A DNA stretch of 64,000 bases from Obelidium mucronatum (Eukaryota; Chytridiomycota; Chytridiomycetes; Chytridiales; Chytriomycetaceae). The DNA is taken from assembly GCA_025765595.1 (NCBI GenBank), contig JAIVFH010000014.1:392899-456898 (forward strand), read 5' to 3'. Shown piece by piece: positions 33,969-50,600 of the stretch. Under the pieces are notes generated by a model. The model saw only the letters and a program-made list of their open reading frames with translations. It was not told the origin of the DNA and searched no databases. Both the position numbers and the translations under genes were made by a program. The first letter of the stretch is position 1. Each line of letters starts with the position of its first letter.

Positions 33969-34089
33969 GAGTTGTTGTTGGAAAAGCAAACACTGCGAAA
34001 GAGACGCAAACGCAACTGTCCATTTCCATGTCGCTCGGCGAGTCGAGGTCGAGTTCCCCGTCTTCGGCTTTGTTGGTCTTTGGGGACAT
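31158..34089 (-). CDS. CDK9/Bur1-type (PITALRE) transcription kinase
   Basis: complement(join(31158..31971,32033..32182,32271..32468,32559..32773,32894..33054,33134..33224,33294..33372,33443..34089)), 784 aa. The kinase core starts after a ~210-residue Ser/Asn/Pro-rich leader: VGEGTFG (Gly loop), FALKRIL (Lys), the cyclin-binding PITALRE helix, [17 protein letters not shown]-loop [16 protein letters not shown]. It thus has all catalytic residues and the exact PITALRE sequence of P-TEFb kinases, which phosphorylate RNA polymerase II CTD and Spt5. The C-terminal ~270 residues are Gln, His, Gly, Arg and Asp rich (RGG-like). The poly-Gln of exon 1 (33918-33968) may be an intron instead: GTTGCG...CTCACAG could be removed in frame. 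Exon 7-8 uses a 61-nt intron (GTATGT...AACAG). Confidence 0.9.
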
Positions 34090-34177
34090 TAATATTTATT
34101 TCTTTATGTGAAACAAATAAACAATAAACCAAAAAACAATAAACCAAAAAACAAATAAATAAATAAATAAATAAATA
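34090..34177. promoter_or_regulatory. 88-bp divergent spacer, CDK9 / Cys-rich protein
   Basis: Between ATGs. Strongly AT-rich with AAACAAATAAA repeats and (AAAT)n at 34146-34176. Confidence 0.35.
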
Positions 34178-34963
34178 ATGTTCTGCTGCTGCTGTGCGCG
34201 TCGCAGCCACGTGCAGCTGCCGGCGTATGACTACGACTACAACGACAACGACGGCGACGGCGACGGCGCCAGCGACGGCGACGCCGACTCGTTCGGCTTC
34301 CACGGGCGGCGCGCCGAAGAAAACACGGCCACAAACGCCGGCGGCGCGTCGTGGCACTGGCTGGCGCGGTTGTTTCGCCGCGACGGGCTCGCCACGCCGG
34401 CCGTGGCACGCGCCGCAAACCCGCGCGCGCCGCCGCCGCCGCCCGCGCCGCCCGCTGCGAACGCGAACGCGAACGCCGCCGCCGCCGAGCCGCTGCTGCG
34501 CTTCGCGGGCGACGGCGCCGACGCCGACGCCGGAAACGCCGACAACGACAACGACGACGATGGCGCAATCAGCCATGCAGTGGCGCTGCCCGCCGCGCAA
34601 AACCTGTTTGCGCGCGCAAACAGCAGCAACGCCTTCAAGCTGTCGCCCGCCGCAAAACAGCTGCTGATCGACGAAATGACGAGCGGCTTTGCAAACGCCG
34701 CTGCCCCCGTGTCGCACGACCTGATTGACATTGGCGGCCCCACGGACGACGATCCGGCTTTTGGGCACTGGCAGCAACACCCTCCACCAACATCCACCCT
34801 ATTCCCATCTTCTTCATCGGCTCTGGCTGCCAGCGACTTGTTTAGCACTCCCTTTTCTTCTTCACATTCCCAATCTGCTTCTCTTCAGCCCGCAACTGTC
34901 CCGCAACCAATACTGGCCTTTGATTCAAACAATCCGCTTGGTTTTATTGATGATGATGAATGA
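34178..34963 (+). CDS. Unknown protein with N-terminal MFCCCC cluster
   Basis: Single exon, 261 aa. It begins MFCCCCARR, a cysteine cluster next to basic residues that by analogy would be S-palmitoylated and attach the protein to a membrane. The rest is mostly disordered: repeats of D/G/N, an Ala/Asn/Pro run, and a C-terminal Ser/Pro/Gln part ending in IDDDE. A short ordered stretch, AFKLSPAAKQLLIDEMTSGF, could be a helix, followed by HDLIDIGG, which resembles acidic DLI/clathrin-adaptor-like motifs. The first two thirds are very GC-rich, the last third is not. No family recognised. Divergent from CDK9. Confidence 0.6.
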   Translation: MFCCCCARRSHVQLPAYDYDYNDNDGDGDGASDGDADSFGFHGRRAEENTATNAGGASWHWLARLFRRDGLATPAVARAANPRAPPPPPAPPAANANANAAAAEPLLRFAGDGADADAGNADNDNDDDGAISHAVALPAAQNLFARANSSNAFKLSPAAKQLLIDEMTSGFANAAAPVSHDLIDIGGPTDDDPAFGHWQQHPPPTSTLFPSSSSALAASDLFSTPFSSSHSQSASLQPATVPQPILAFDSNNPLGFIDDDE

Positions 34964-35185
34964 AGGAATGAAGGAATGAATGAACGTGGTTTGGGACCGC
35001 CAAATGGCGGTAAAAAGAATACTTGTCTTGTTATCTTCTTCTTGTATCTATTTCACATCCGATTGATTTAATAAAAACTTGTTTATTCCATTCCATTAAT
35101 GGGTGCCTTAAAGTGATAACATATACGATTTCAGCACAATTTCAGTCCCAAATCTGCGGCTATTTAAATATTTTAAAAGGGAAAA

Positions 35186-35833
35186 ATGAATAGCGATAGA
35201 ATTGATCAAGTCCTCCTTGAACGAACGAAACTACAAGCAGAGAATCAGTTTCTCAAGGAACGTGTCAATGAGCAAGCAGCACAGGCGGCTGCGTTAACAA
35301 AACATGTCGCGGAGATGAAGGAACAAGCGTCTGCCAGTCAAGCGCAGGCTGCTTTATTGGAAAAAGAGCTTGCGCAAAAGAAACAAGCCAGCGAGGCTCT
35401 TGCCGCCAAGATCAAATTGGCGCAGGAGTTGTTGCAGAGCAAGACAAGTGTCTGCCAGTTCCCAAAACCAAGTACTCCCCTGCGGGACATTCAAATTGCA
35501 TACTGTCGGCTGACTGCTGGCACTCTCAGTTCTGAAGAGCTTGGCGCCCTTGATCAAGCTGTGGAGGCTGGGGACATGTCCCCGATCATTGACATCTTTA
35601 GTGCCGTCGCAAATCGCCCCGAATATCAAGCAAATCCATTGATAAAGGCAATTGGCGACAGAGCTGTGGCAAACAAGGAATCACCGAACGAATATATTTC
35701 TGATGTCGCGGTGAGTTCCTGAACAGTTTGGTATTTGTCTCATATGGCTAACATCGCTTTCATCGTTTAGAGAAATGCCAATCAATTATTTTTGGCGGAA
35801 GGAATTGTTTGGGCTCTCTTGGATGGGGTGTAG
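35186..35833 (+). CDS. Coiled-coil protein of unknown function
   Basis: join(35186..35710,35771..35833), 195 aa. Residues about 5-90 form a continuous heptad pattern rich in Ala, Gln, Glu and Lys (LLERTKLQAENQFLKERVNE ...), a long coiled coil. Residues 100-195 form a compact helical domain (LRDIQIAYCRLTAGTLSSEE, LIKAIGDRAVANKE). The short second exon adds RNANQLFLAEGIVWALLDGV. The TRAF/EGF-type terms do not fit and I do not recognise the family. It precedes the TMEM198-like gene by 50 bp on the same strand. Confidence 0.7.
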
Positions 35834-35883
35834 ATCAAATAAAGTAAAAAATACTTATTATTTGATTTTAATTTTTCTACTAA

Positions 35884-36465
35884 ATGGCACTGGATCTAGC
35901 AGGCTCTCTGAATATTGGGAATACCATCTCAAATACAGTTGGCGGAATCTTCAACTCGAGCGACACAATCTCACCTCAACTGCCGAGTAATGTGACTGGT
36001 ACATTTTTTTAGCATTCAAAGAGAGAGACCATATCCACATTCAACACGCATACTTTTACGCATATGATGTAGATGTACTTCACACAATAACTGCAAATGA
36101 TGGCATTCTCGGAGCAGTAGCAATAGGAGTTGGGTTTGTAAGTTCACTCCTCCCTCCTCCCTCCTCCTCTTCTTCCACTTTTTCTTCTTTTTCTTCTTCT
36201 CCTTCTATTGGACATTTAATTTGATTTATTTTTTTTCTATAGTACTTTCTGATCCTGGGATTCAAGCTATACAAACCCACAATGTTTCTGATGGGTTTTG
36301 TTGCTGGCGCTATCGCGGGATACTCGGCCCTAATGCACTTTCGCCCAGCAGGTGGATACCCTTCAGATAGTAATGTCATCATGTATGGATCTGGCGCGCT
36401 TGGGCTGATGAGTTGCGTTAATGTGTTTGTTTGTAAATATTACGGAGGGTTCAACTTCTGACAAA

Positions 36466-36551
<86 letters not shown>

Positions 36552-37012
36552 AAAAATTTGTTTTTTGAAACACAGCCGGCTCACTCCTTCTCTGCATCAT
36601 CAAGCTCGGAATCGCAATCATTGGAGGAGTCGGCGGTCTCTTCCTCTCTCTCTTTATCCTCGGACTCAGAGACTTTGGTGTAATCGAATACGGAACAGGA
36701 CGAACGATATTCATTTGCGCGTGTGTCCTTGTCGGCATCATATCCGCCTTCTTTCTTGAAAAGCATGTCGTGATTGTGGCAACGAGTTTTGTCGGGGGGT
36801 ATGGAATCTGTTTTGGGATTGATTGTTTTGCAAAAGTTGGGTTTCGGACGGCGTCAGAGGCGTTTTTGAGTTCGGGTAATTCGAGTTCGTTGGTGGAGTT
36901 TCAGACGAATCCGAAAGTCATTGCGTTGTGTGTTTCGATTCTGGTGTTGACGTTGGGTGGCGTGTTGATTCAGTATCGGATTAATGGGGGGCGCAAGAGA
37001 CATGGCGATTAG
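35884..37012 (+). CDS. TMEM198-like multi-pass membrane protein
   Basis: join(35884..35998,36073..36137,36243..36432,36576..37012), 268 aa. Segment GILGAVAIGVGFYFLILGFKLYKPTMFLMGFVAGAIAGY is split by an intron and matches the N-terminal TM198/DUF4203 (PF13886) signature 'G....iGl..cf.Gyrlfk.tlfl.Gf..G'. Later helices are LLLCIIKLGIAIIGGVGG, FICACVLVGIISAFF, VIVATSFVGGYGICFGID and VIALCVSILVLTLGGVLI, so about seven TM segments. The family's molecular function is uncertain (animal TMEM198 is linked to Wnt signalling). The third intron starts GTAAAT and is mostly an 82-bp (CA)n tract. Confidence 0.82.
36468..36549. repeat. (CA)n microsatellite in an intron
   Basis: About 41 units inside intron 3 (36433-36575) of the TMEM198-like gene. 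Confidence 0.97.
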
Positions 37013-37658
37013 TTAGCCGTGATTTGATTTTAAAGTAGAAGTAGTATTGGCTGTTTTTTTCGAAACTGGATTTTTGCGAAATGAAATGTATGAAGACCAC
37101 CCAAATAAAATAACTGCGTTGCTGTCAATGGACATCAAGATGTGTTATTTGCATTAGTTGACATAAAAGATCATCTTTACTTCATCTTTACGTGTATTAC
37201 GTCATTGTAAAAACATGTGTTTGGAAAATCCAGTGAATTAGCGCCTTCACTGGAGTTGAAGTCTGGGCTGCAATTCAACAGCAATATGGGTTTCGAAATG
37301 TGCAAGGCAGCTGGCTTTGGTTGTAGATGCTCAGGGAGAAAGACACCTGGTTCTTGTGGTTGGTTGCTCAGGATCCAATTGAAGAAGGGTTACCATGGAT
37401 TGATGTTTTGTTAGTTAGGCATTATAAATAATAGCTTGGTGATTGTTGTAATGCTAAGTGTGCAAGACTGGCAGCTAAGTACAGCTGTAGGAGGGCTGTT
37501 GGGTGGTTGCTGCGATGTGATTGGTCGACGCACTTTTTGATCTCCATTTTTTTGCTCGTTCATTTTGTGAGCAAAGTCCAGTTCAGGACTGCGCGCGCAA
37601 TATTTATCGATAAAACAAAACCAACACTTCAAATTTTTGCCATACACACACACACCAA
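37013..37658. other. Convergent intergenic region
   Basis: Between the ends of the TMEM198-like and first TPP2 genes. AT-rich, only short open frames; nothing recognised. Confidence 0.5.
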
Positions 37659-42031
<4,373 letters not shown>

Positions 42032-42146
42032 TTTTTTTATTTGTTTATTTGCAATCCGATCCGCTCTTGCTCCCGAGTTCCGAGTGGCACTTTTCAATCA
42101 AACAAGCAATCAACAAGTGCACCATACTTTACTCCAAAAAAAATCT

Positions 42147-45100
42147 CTAAAATAAAGCCGGTGAAGGAGGATTGCGCATTGCAGACCAAACAACCTCGTA
42201 CTCTTTCCAGTACCCCCACCCCAACTCGTCAATCAATTCCTTCTTCAACACACACATTTCTTTCCACACCGCACTCTTGTCTCCTTTATCCCCCTCCCCT
42301 CCACTGTTTTTGGAATCGCCTAGGAATTTACACACCGCTTTAAGTGCACTGCCACTCCATCCTCGATTTCTGAGTCGCCAAACCCACAATAGTAAATACT
42401 TTCCTTCAGAAGTTGCCATCCATTGTGCCAACTTTGTCAAACACCCATCAAAATCTTGTTGTGCTTCTACCTTCAACTCAGTGGCCGCATTGGAGGGAAG
42501 GAGCAATATTCGGTTTTTTGCCAACTTTGCCTTGCACAACAATGCCAACACAACCGCTGCCTTCTGTCCATCCATTTCCTTCTTTTTCGCTTTGGCTGCT
42601 TCACCCCCAGCAACCAAGTCAGTACGCATTCCAAAATACGCTGCCAAAGCATTCAAATCAATCACACCACCACCCTCTCCCAACAACACATTACAGGCCT
42701 CAGACAATCGATCCACACAGTCTCCTACACCACTACCGCCACCCCCACTACCCCCACCAGGAACCTTTTGAGAATCTTTTTTTTGCGCCTTTTCAAAGTC
42801 TCCAAGATATGCTTCCAATTTCGCCACATGGAAAGGAACAAATGCTTTCCATTCCCCTTGCTCCAACTTTTCAATCAACTGCTTGCGTTTCTCATTGTTT
42901 CCGTATTTCTTTATATAAGAAATCTCCAAGTCTCGTTGATCCTCCTTCAACTTGACTTCCAATGCATCATCACTTGAATCACCCTTCTGCTGCTGCAATC
43001 GACTATCATCATCATCCTCTCCTCCTCCTGCTGCTGCCCCTCCTTTACTCATTGGCGTCACAATATCCACCACCATCCCACCCGATTCCTTGACTTTCGA
43101 TTCCGATGGAACAAGGTACGCGACATTGTGAACATCAATATCGCTGCTGGAAGCATCAGTCAGTTTCACTTTGCCTAGCAGCAAATCTCCAGTTTGCGCT
43201 GCCGCTTTCGGGATATCGTCCGGTGACACACCTGGAAGCCAGAATGTTGCGCTTTGACCTTTTGGGAGAACCATTTTATCAAACGTGCCGTTTGTTCCTG
43301 TTGAGCTGTTGGTGTTGCTGCCACCGCCGTTTGTAAGAACAGCTGCAAGCGTTTTGTATGATGATAATGTGATTGATTTCTTCAAGTCTTGGTTGATGAG
43401 AAGCTGATTTGGAACCAGAAATAGAAGGCCAAAAAAAAGAGGTATAAGTGATGTGTGTGGATAAGTGAGGTGAGTGCTTTCAAGACAATACTAAACTGGT
43501 GTCGTTTTGAGTTTTTCCAAAGTCAAAAGATCAGCCGAAACAATCTGCATTTTGGCCGTGTAACTTCCTTCCTTCAACTTGATTTTCGCCACCTTGGCGT
43601 GATGTATACTTTGGATCGCTTGTTGAGAGTCGTGTACTATGTATATATGTTTGTTTTTTATATCAGTTTGTGATCAGTTGGCTGTTAGTGTCACAAGAAA
43701 AACAAAGGGGGGAAAGTTTCCACTAAACTCATAATCAACAAGCTTTCAAAAATGGAATCTAAAAAAAAAAAACATAAAATGATAATAACGCAGTAAATAC
43801 TTTCTATACCGTACAAAAAAAAAAGCAAAATAATTTTTTCCTGTTACCATAAATGGCAGCTAAAGCCTGCGGATACACTGGAGTCACATTCACCTCATCC
43901 ATTACTTTAAAAGGATACGTCAACACAAGCTGATACAACTGCCGTCCGTCCGGCAACACATCTCGACCCTTCAACACTCGAATACTCGCTTCCGAAGGCC
44001 TGATGCTTTTCTGCAACGCACTCAGAACAACACAAGGCGCACAGATACTCTCGGCACGAAGCCGAGAAAACAAGTCACATCGAGTGAAAACCGTGTTTCC
44101 AGAATTCAGGAAAATCAAATCTCCACTCGATCTGGATCCAAACGCTGCGGTTGGAGAACTCGTGGCTGTGAGTTCAAGACCATGGAATTCGATTTCAACA
44201 GATATTGTCGTTGGATCCAAGGCTGACCAGTTTTGGCACAAGACAAGCTATTTTGGAAGTGTGTGTGTTTTGGGGGGGTTAAGACGCCATGTTTTTTTTC
44301 CCTGCCTTCAAAGTAGTTACAGTACCTCAGCAACTTTGGCAGGCAATACTCGAATCGTCTTGCTCCAACGAAAGTCGTCGTCTTCCACTCCCGTGCCAGT
44401 TGAAGAAAAATTCACGCGCCATCTCGAGTCATATTCCGATTCAGGAATTTGCTGGCAAGTGTTTTTGATGATGATTTTTTTTTTTGTAAATACCATGCAT
44501 TACATAAAAAAGATAAAATGAACAAAAAAAGGCCCACACAACGACTAACCTGCTGCAACTGTGCAAATTGAATCATGAATAGCGCGTTTCCCACACGGTG
44601 CTTGCTTTTAATCGTGATGGCTTATTTAGGGTGGGATTAATTGCTGATACCGAGGAAAAAAAAATGGAGCCTCACTCACTTGCAAATGTAGAGCCCATTG
44701 GCACATTCAACTAATAACGATAAAAGATATAAAAAAAAAGTGGCGTTGAATGATAACGTTTGGCCCTCGACACTCCTACACTTACATATCTTCTCTGCAC
44801 AAGCCCACTATCAAACTGCAACCCCACGAATTTACGAACCCCCCATTGTCCTTCGGGAACCTCCTTCTCTGTTTTACACACAGTCACAGGAATTCTAAAA
44901 CACTCTCCAACACCACCACCAACACCACCACCATCCACAACTCCAGAAACGTATCCATAATGCAAGCCAGGCTCCAAACCAGTTGGGTCAACACGTAATA
45001 AAAAGTCACGACCGCCGCTGTTCAAGCGAAGAAACTTTGGCGCCGTGATCCACGGTGTAGACGACACAAATCTGATTTGAGCGTCAAAGTGAAGCTGATC

Positions 45101-47564
45101 GTGATGTGATTCAGGGAGTGTGGCTTTGGGGAACACTGGTTTGATGTTTACAGAGAATTGCTGTTTGGAGTTTGTTTCTTCCAGTTCGCGTAAATAGATT
45201 CCTCGAGCTTTGTTGAGCTGAGTGACATTGATCTTTTTTTTTTTTTTCGATTGATTTGAGGTCTGCAAATAAAATAACAAAAGTTTACAAAAACAAACCT
45301 CGTAATGAACATCCAAACACCTGTTTTCGTCCTTTACATCTAAAGTTAAATCCGCCCATGCATCCAACACCTGAATCAGCCCGACTTGGAACTCGTCTCC
45401 AAACTGCTTCGCAGAACGCCTCAAAGCGCGCCCAATACGGTAAGGAGTATACGGGATATTTTTTTGCTTCAGCCCGGAAATCAGAAGCGCCACGCATCCT
45501 GAAGCATATGGACACGCCATACTGGTTCCATTCATTAGCTGGCTGAAACTCTTGGTGTATTGAGCGACTGAGGTCTAACGACATATCATGCATTACATAT
45601 ATTAAAAAAAAGACTTTTTTGTTCAATCAATAAAAAAATGTTTTTACTTACAATGGCAGCCCCAGGCGCATAAACGTCCACTCCTACAGCCCCATCCAAC
45701 GTTGGACCCATACTTGAGAAGCTGAACGCACGTTCTGGAACGTTCTCCAGCATTGCATATAATTCGTTTTGCATGGATTCGGAAATATGAGCTCCCACTG
45801 TGATGACGCCGCTGTTTCCCCCTGGATGACTAAGCGACGAGAGGATGGGTCCCGCATTTCCAGCTGAACTGATAAACACTGTTCCAAGCTTATTTATTAC
45901 TTCATTTTTAACGAGTTCTGTGAATCGGCCATAGTCGTACTAGAGTTTTGTTAGCCACTAAAAAAAAAAACAACAACCCAAAAAAAAAACAGTGTTTATA
46001 ACTTAACTGTTCCTGAAAATTCCCCATAACTGATGTTAACTACATCTACTTTCAAACGACACAGTTCATTGGCAGCACGGACAAGACTTTGCGCTGTTTC
46101 TTGTGACCCAAAACGCGTATCTCCAATCTTCAAGGAAACAATTTGCGCTCCTGGTGCTACACCGTTGGCGGATGGATTTGTGGGAAAGTATGCAGCCGCG
46201 ATTGCAGCAACATGTGTTCCGTGGCTTTTGCAAGGAGACACCATGCTTTGGAAATTAAATTTTTTTTTTTTTTAGATTGCTTAGTTACCGATTACACAAT
46301 CGCCCACCTTATCATATCGCCGTCGTCATACACGTTGAAGCTATAGTTTAACCCAGTGTCTCCGAAAACGTCATATTGATGGGCCTCGGAATATGGCTTC
46401 AAGAGCTTTGATTTCGACAAGTCGCCAGTCATGCTCACGTCCACTGCAATATGCCACGAAGTTCCATCATGGAATGAAATGAAATCCTAGTGCGGGATAA
46501 AATCAGGTCATGCCTAGCCTTTTTTTTTTTTTTGGAATGATTTACAGCGGAATGATTGGAAAGAGTGATATTCCGTTCGTTGACTCCCTTGAGATTCAGA
46601 TTCCGAAAGATCCGCCTTCGGCGTTGACTTCTATAGAATTACACCTTCGGGGTGATGAAATGCAGAAAAAAAAGTACAAACCAAGAGTGGTGCAGGATCT
46701 TTATATTCCTTCATAAAATCCTTAAGTAAATCCACTTGAGCTTTCAAGTTGGATCGAACGCTTGCTTCGTCATCAGACAAGGATTTGGGTCCATCAAGTT
46801 TAGGAAATTTCTTTTCGTGATCAGAAAGACGTGTCATTGCATGGACAAGGAGGGCATTGTTTGCCTTCTCTGTTGTTGGGGGCAAAATTTAAATCAAACC
46901 AAAAAGAGGGCAGAGGGCTTTTTTTTTTGCTTTTTTCCATACCAGCAGCTGTTTTTCGATCTTGAACACCTTTGGCCAAGACTTCTTTGGGGAATAAACC
47001 AGACACTGCAGATTTGCACCCGATTCTGTAACTGTGTGAGTCCTTGGGTAGAGGCCATGAAGATGGAATTGATAGCACGCGACCAGAAAGAGCCATGATT
47101 TTCACAGGGGTGGCGGTATCATTGGAGATTGTGGTGGTGATTGGCGTTTGAGTAGTGTCATCTGGATTTGACGAAACGACAGAGTCCGAGGGCGGTTCTG
47201 TGGTTGTCTTTGAGAGTTTAATTGGTTTCGCAATGGTCGACATGTCCACATCGCCGGCACTGTTTTGTTTTGTTTTGTAAAGCTTAGTCAACGCAACGAT
47301 TGCAAGAGTCCATTGAAAGACGCCAAGAACGGTACCCCGAGCAGTCAATCAGCTCCAGTACTTTGTATGCGCCCTGTGGAGTGTATCTCAGGCCAGGCGC
47401 GCCCGGGTCGACGCCCGTGTCGAGGATGGCGATAGTGGTGGCAGTCCCTGAGCAGTCAAAGTCCGCAAGAGCAATGCGTTTAGCACTTGAGAGTGGTTGG
47501 AAAGCAACCCACCGTCGCTCGATGGATGCTCGCGCTTGAAGGCGTCGGCCTGTGTGTGCAGCAT
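42147..47564 (-). CDS. TPP2: Tripeptidyl-peptidase II, copy B, 15 exons
   Basis: complement(join(42147..43403,43497..43636,43848..44247,44326..44451,44550..44620,44680..44710,44786..45232,45299..45574,45652..45939,46008..46245,46308..46486,46682..46869,46943..47259,47336..47447,47513..47564)), 1373 aa. Asp in IAILDTGVDPGA, His in SHGTHVAAIAA, Asn in SSAGNAGPI, Ser in NGTSMACPYASG: triad complete. Colinear with copy A to the end (LWVWRLRNRGWSGSALKAV). The start MLHTQADAFKREHPSSDG lacks the first ~10 conserved residues of copy A. The acceptor of exon 9 follows 14 A; an alternative CAG 30 nt upstream would insert ten residues in frame. The ATG is 36 bp from that of the divergent GCP2 gene. Confidence 0.88.
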
Positions 47565-47600
47565 TTCAAAGTTAAAACAAACAATTTTGTCCGAAGTCCA
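47565..47600. promoter_or_regulatory. 36-bp divergent spacer, TPP2-B / GCP2
   Basis: Only 36 bp between opposite ATGs; transcription starts must lie inside one or both coding regions, or one true start is further downstream. Confidence 0.35.
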
Positions 47601-50600
47601 ATGAGCGAGTTTCGGCTCGAAGCACTCGTCGGCGACCTTCTCGCGTCGCTCGGCGTCGGCGCGTCGGCGTCGGCGGCGGCGGCGTCCGAGTACGCGCGGC
47701 TGCTGCGGGGCGGCAGCGGCAGCGGCGACACCAACGCGCCAAGCACCGCCAGCACCGCCAGCAGCGCGCTCGCCGTCGTCGGCGCCGTGGCGGCGGCGCT
47801 GCCGACAGACGCCGAGCGCGCGCTGCTGCTGCGGCGCTTCGAGCACCTGCGCCACGAGCACGTCGCGTCGCTGCCGGCGTTTGCGGACCTGGCGCGCGCG
47901 CTGCGGGCGGACCCGCTGGTGCGGCGGCTTCTTTCGGCGTCTTCTTCTTCTTCGTCTTCGGCTCCTTCGGCGTCTTCTTCGGCGGCGGAGCAGCGCGGCC
48001 GTCCGCGCGAGGGCGGCATCGGGCTGCTGCCAAAGAAGCACTGGCTGCAGCAGCAGCAGCAACAACAACAACAGCTCCAGTTCTCGACGCCGTCAAAGCA
48101 GACCGGCCAGCGCACCCGCTCGGCCTCAGTCACCCTGGCGTCGCCGGCCGCGTTTCTCGACCAAATCTCGCAAATCTCTGCGACTCCATCCGCAACTCTC
48201 CACTCAAGCATGCTTTCGGGCTCCACCACTTTAGCGGGCGCAACCCCATCCCTGCTCCGTACTGCCTCGCGTCGATCTGCGTCGGCTTCTAGAATGCGTG
48301 AGTGTTTTTTGTTGTTTTCCATCCAACTACACACAGACCAAACTAAGCTCTGTAAAGTCAAAAAGCAGTCATCGTCGAAATCTCTTTTTGAGACGCCTCA
48401 AGATTCTATTTTAAAAATGCTCAAGAATCCTCTGGATTCGAGAGCATCTCCTAATGCCCCGATTCAATCCCAGGTATGTTTGCAAAAAAAAACATTGAAT
48501 CCTTAAACGTGTTAACTTGCTTGCAAAAAAAAGACCATTAAAGACGCTGTTGTGGGGCCCATAGGTACACTGTCGCTTTTGGATCAGGAGAGCTTTATTC
48601 TTGAAGATTTACTTTACGTATTGCTTGTGAGTTTTGACATTGTTTTTGCAGCTTTCTTATCTTACACAAATAAATGGTCACTGTAGGGAATTGATGGCGT
48701 CTACATAAAAAAAAAGCCCTCGAGCAAGACATCTTCGCGCAACCAATTTCTGGTTGAAGATTTGCTCACTGTGGCAGAATTCACTATTGACACATCCCTC
48801 GACGCATCACTATCATCCCTGGTTCGAAGAATCCTCCCGCTAGCCTCCAATTATCTCCTACTCAGTGAATTCGTCGCAACATATTCACACTTTGAGTATG
48901 GCAAAGTCTCTCACGCTCTAACTGCTGCGCTACGAGGAATCTTGAATGATTACTTGCAATTGATTGCTCAATTGGAGCATCAGATTCACTTTGCACCTGG
49001 ATTTGGTCTTCAAAAAGTGTGGTTTCACATTCTCCCAAGCATTCATTTGTTTGTCTTGTTGAAGGATCTTGCTCTTGCAATCAAGGAAGCAGAGAAAATC
49101 TCTAGGGAGGATGAGTTTCTGGTTCCCACAGCATCAAGAACTCTGGGAGAATTGCATACGTTGACACGAGGTGGTGGGGTTGTTCTAGGAGTTATTGCAG
49201 ACAAGATTTTAACAATGAGCGGGTTGGGTGTTTTTTTTCCCTTGCTTGTTTTTTTCCTTTATTGTATCCCGGTAACATTTATTTACTTGTGCAGGGACTC
49301 AGCCGCGAAACTTACTTATACTCATTTATTGGCGCAAGCTTCTCGCCCTTATTTTGAAATTTTGCATACTTGGATTCACAAGGGCGAAATACATGATCCG
49401 TATGACGAATTTCTAGTTCAGGAACGGCGGGGAATGAGCAAAACTCTGATGGCGAAAGATTTTAACGATGCGTACTGGGAGCAGCGATATACTCTCCGTA
49501 GCTCAACGAATGGAGGAAGTGTGATCCCGTGCTTCTTGGAGGGAGTCAAGGAGAAGATTTTGCTTGCCGGGAAATATTTAAATGTCGTTCGTGAATGTGG
49601 TGTGGACATTGGTGATGTGGTTGCAGACCGCGTTGTTAAGGGGTTTGAGGAAGGTGGGGAGTTTATAGGGAAGGTGGCTGCGTTTGGTGACGTTGTTCGT
49701 GTTGTGAATGATGGCAAGTTTATTCAAGATATCGAGAAGGCGTATAGATTTGCAAATCAAACTTTGTTGGAGTTGCTGTTTCAAGGGAATATGTTGGTGG
49801 ATCGTTTGAGGTTCGTTTGTTTTTTATTTATTTATTTTCTGTGAAAGGTTTGGAATGCCGACTTTTATTTTATTTTGCCAGGTCTCTTAAGCACTACTTG
49901 CTACTGGACCAATCGGACTTCTTAACTCATTTTTTGGATCTTGGTTATCCCGAACTATTGAAACCATCGTCAAACGTTTCTGTCGAGAGTTTGACGTCAA
50001 TGCTGGAACTTGTTTTGCGAAATCCTGGCTCGGTCTCCTACCTCGACCCACATAAAGACGATATCACCGTAGAACTGTCGAATACTTCATTGGTTGAACA
50101 GCTTTTGAGAGTAACGTCCGTGGTTGGTGTGGATTATCGTGATGTCTTTACCGAAGGTGCCGATGGATCTACCACCGTGGACTTGAGTCGCGTAAATCTT
50201 GCGAGTAGTAGTAGCCCTATGGAAGATGTGTCGTCTGATCGGGATTTGCGTGGTTGGTTCCGGCATCTTTGCTCTATGTTTTTACTTCTTTGAAAGTTTG
50301 ACTGGTTTTTTTTTTTTTAGGAATTGACGCGATTACACTTGGATACAATGCTACTTTCCCAGTCTCCTTGATTATAAACAAGCGAGTTCTGACAAAGTAT
50401 CAATTACTGTTCCGGCATCTCCTGCACTGCAAAAATGTGGAACGAATGTTGACAAATGTCTGGGCCGACAAAGCCAAGTTTTTGCGACGTCGACAGTTTT
50501 CAAATGTCATGAGTAAGCGAGCGTCTGCTGCCTCAGGGTCCAAGTCGTCTGGGGCGGGCATGAAGCGACAGGGCTCAGTCCAAAGCCTGAACAATGACAA

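Noticed and set aside
47388..48361. Long minus-strand Arg/Ala-rich open frames opposite GCP2 exon 1
   Set aside because: Shadows of a GC-rich, stop-poor first exon; no motif. The same explanation holds near 18085-18903, 41391-42343 and 34104-34780.
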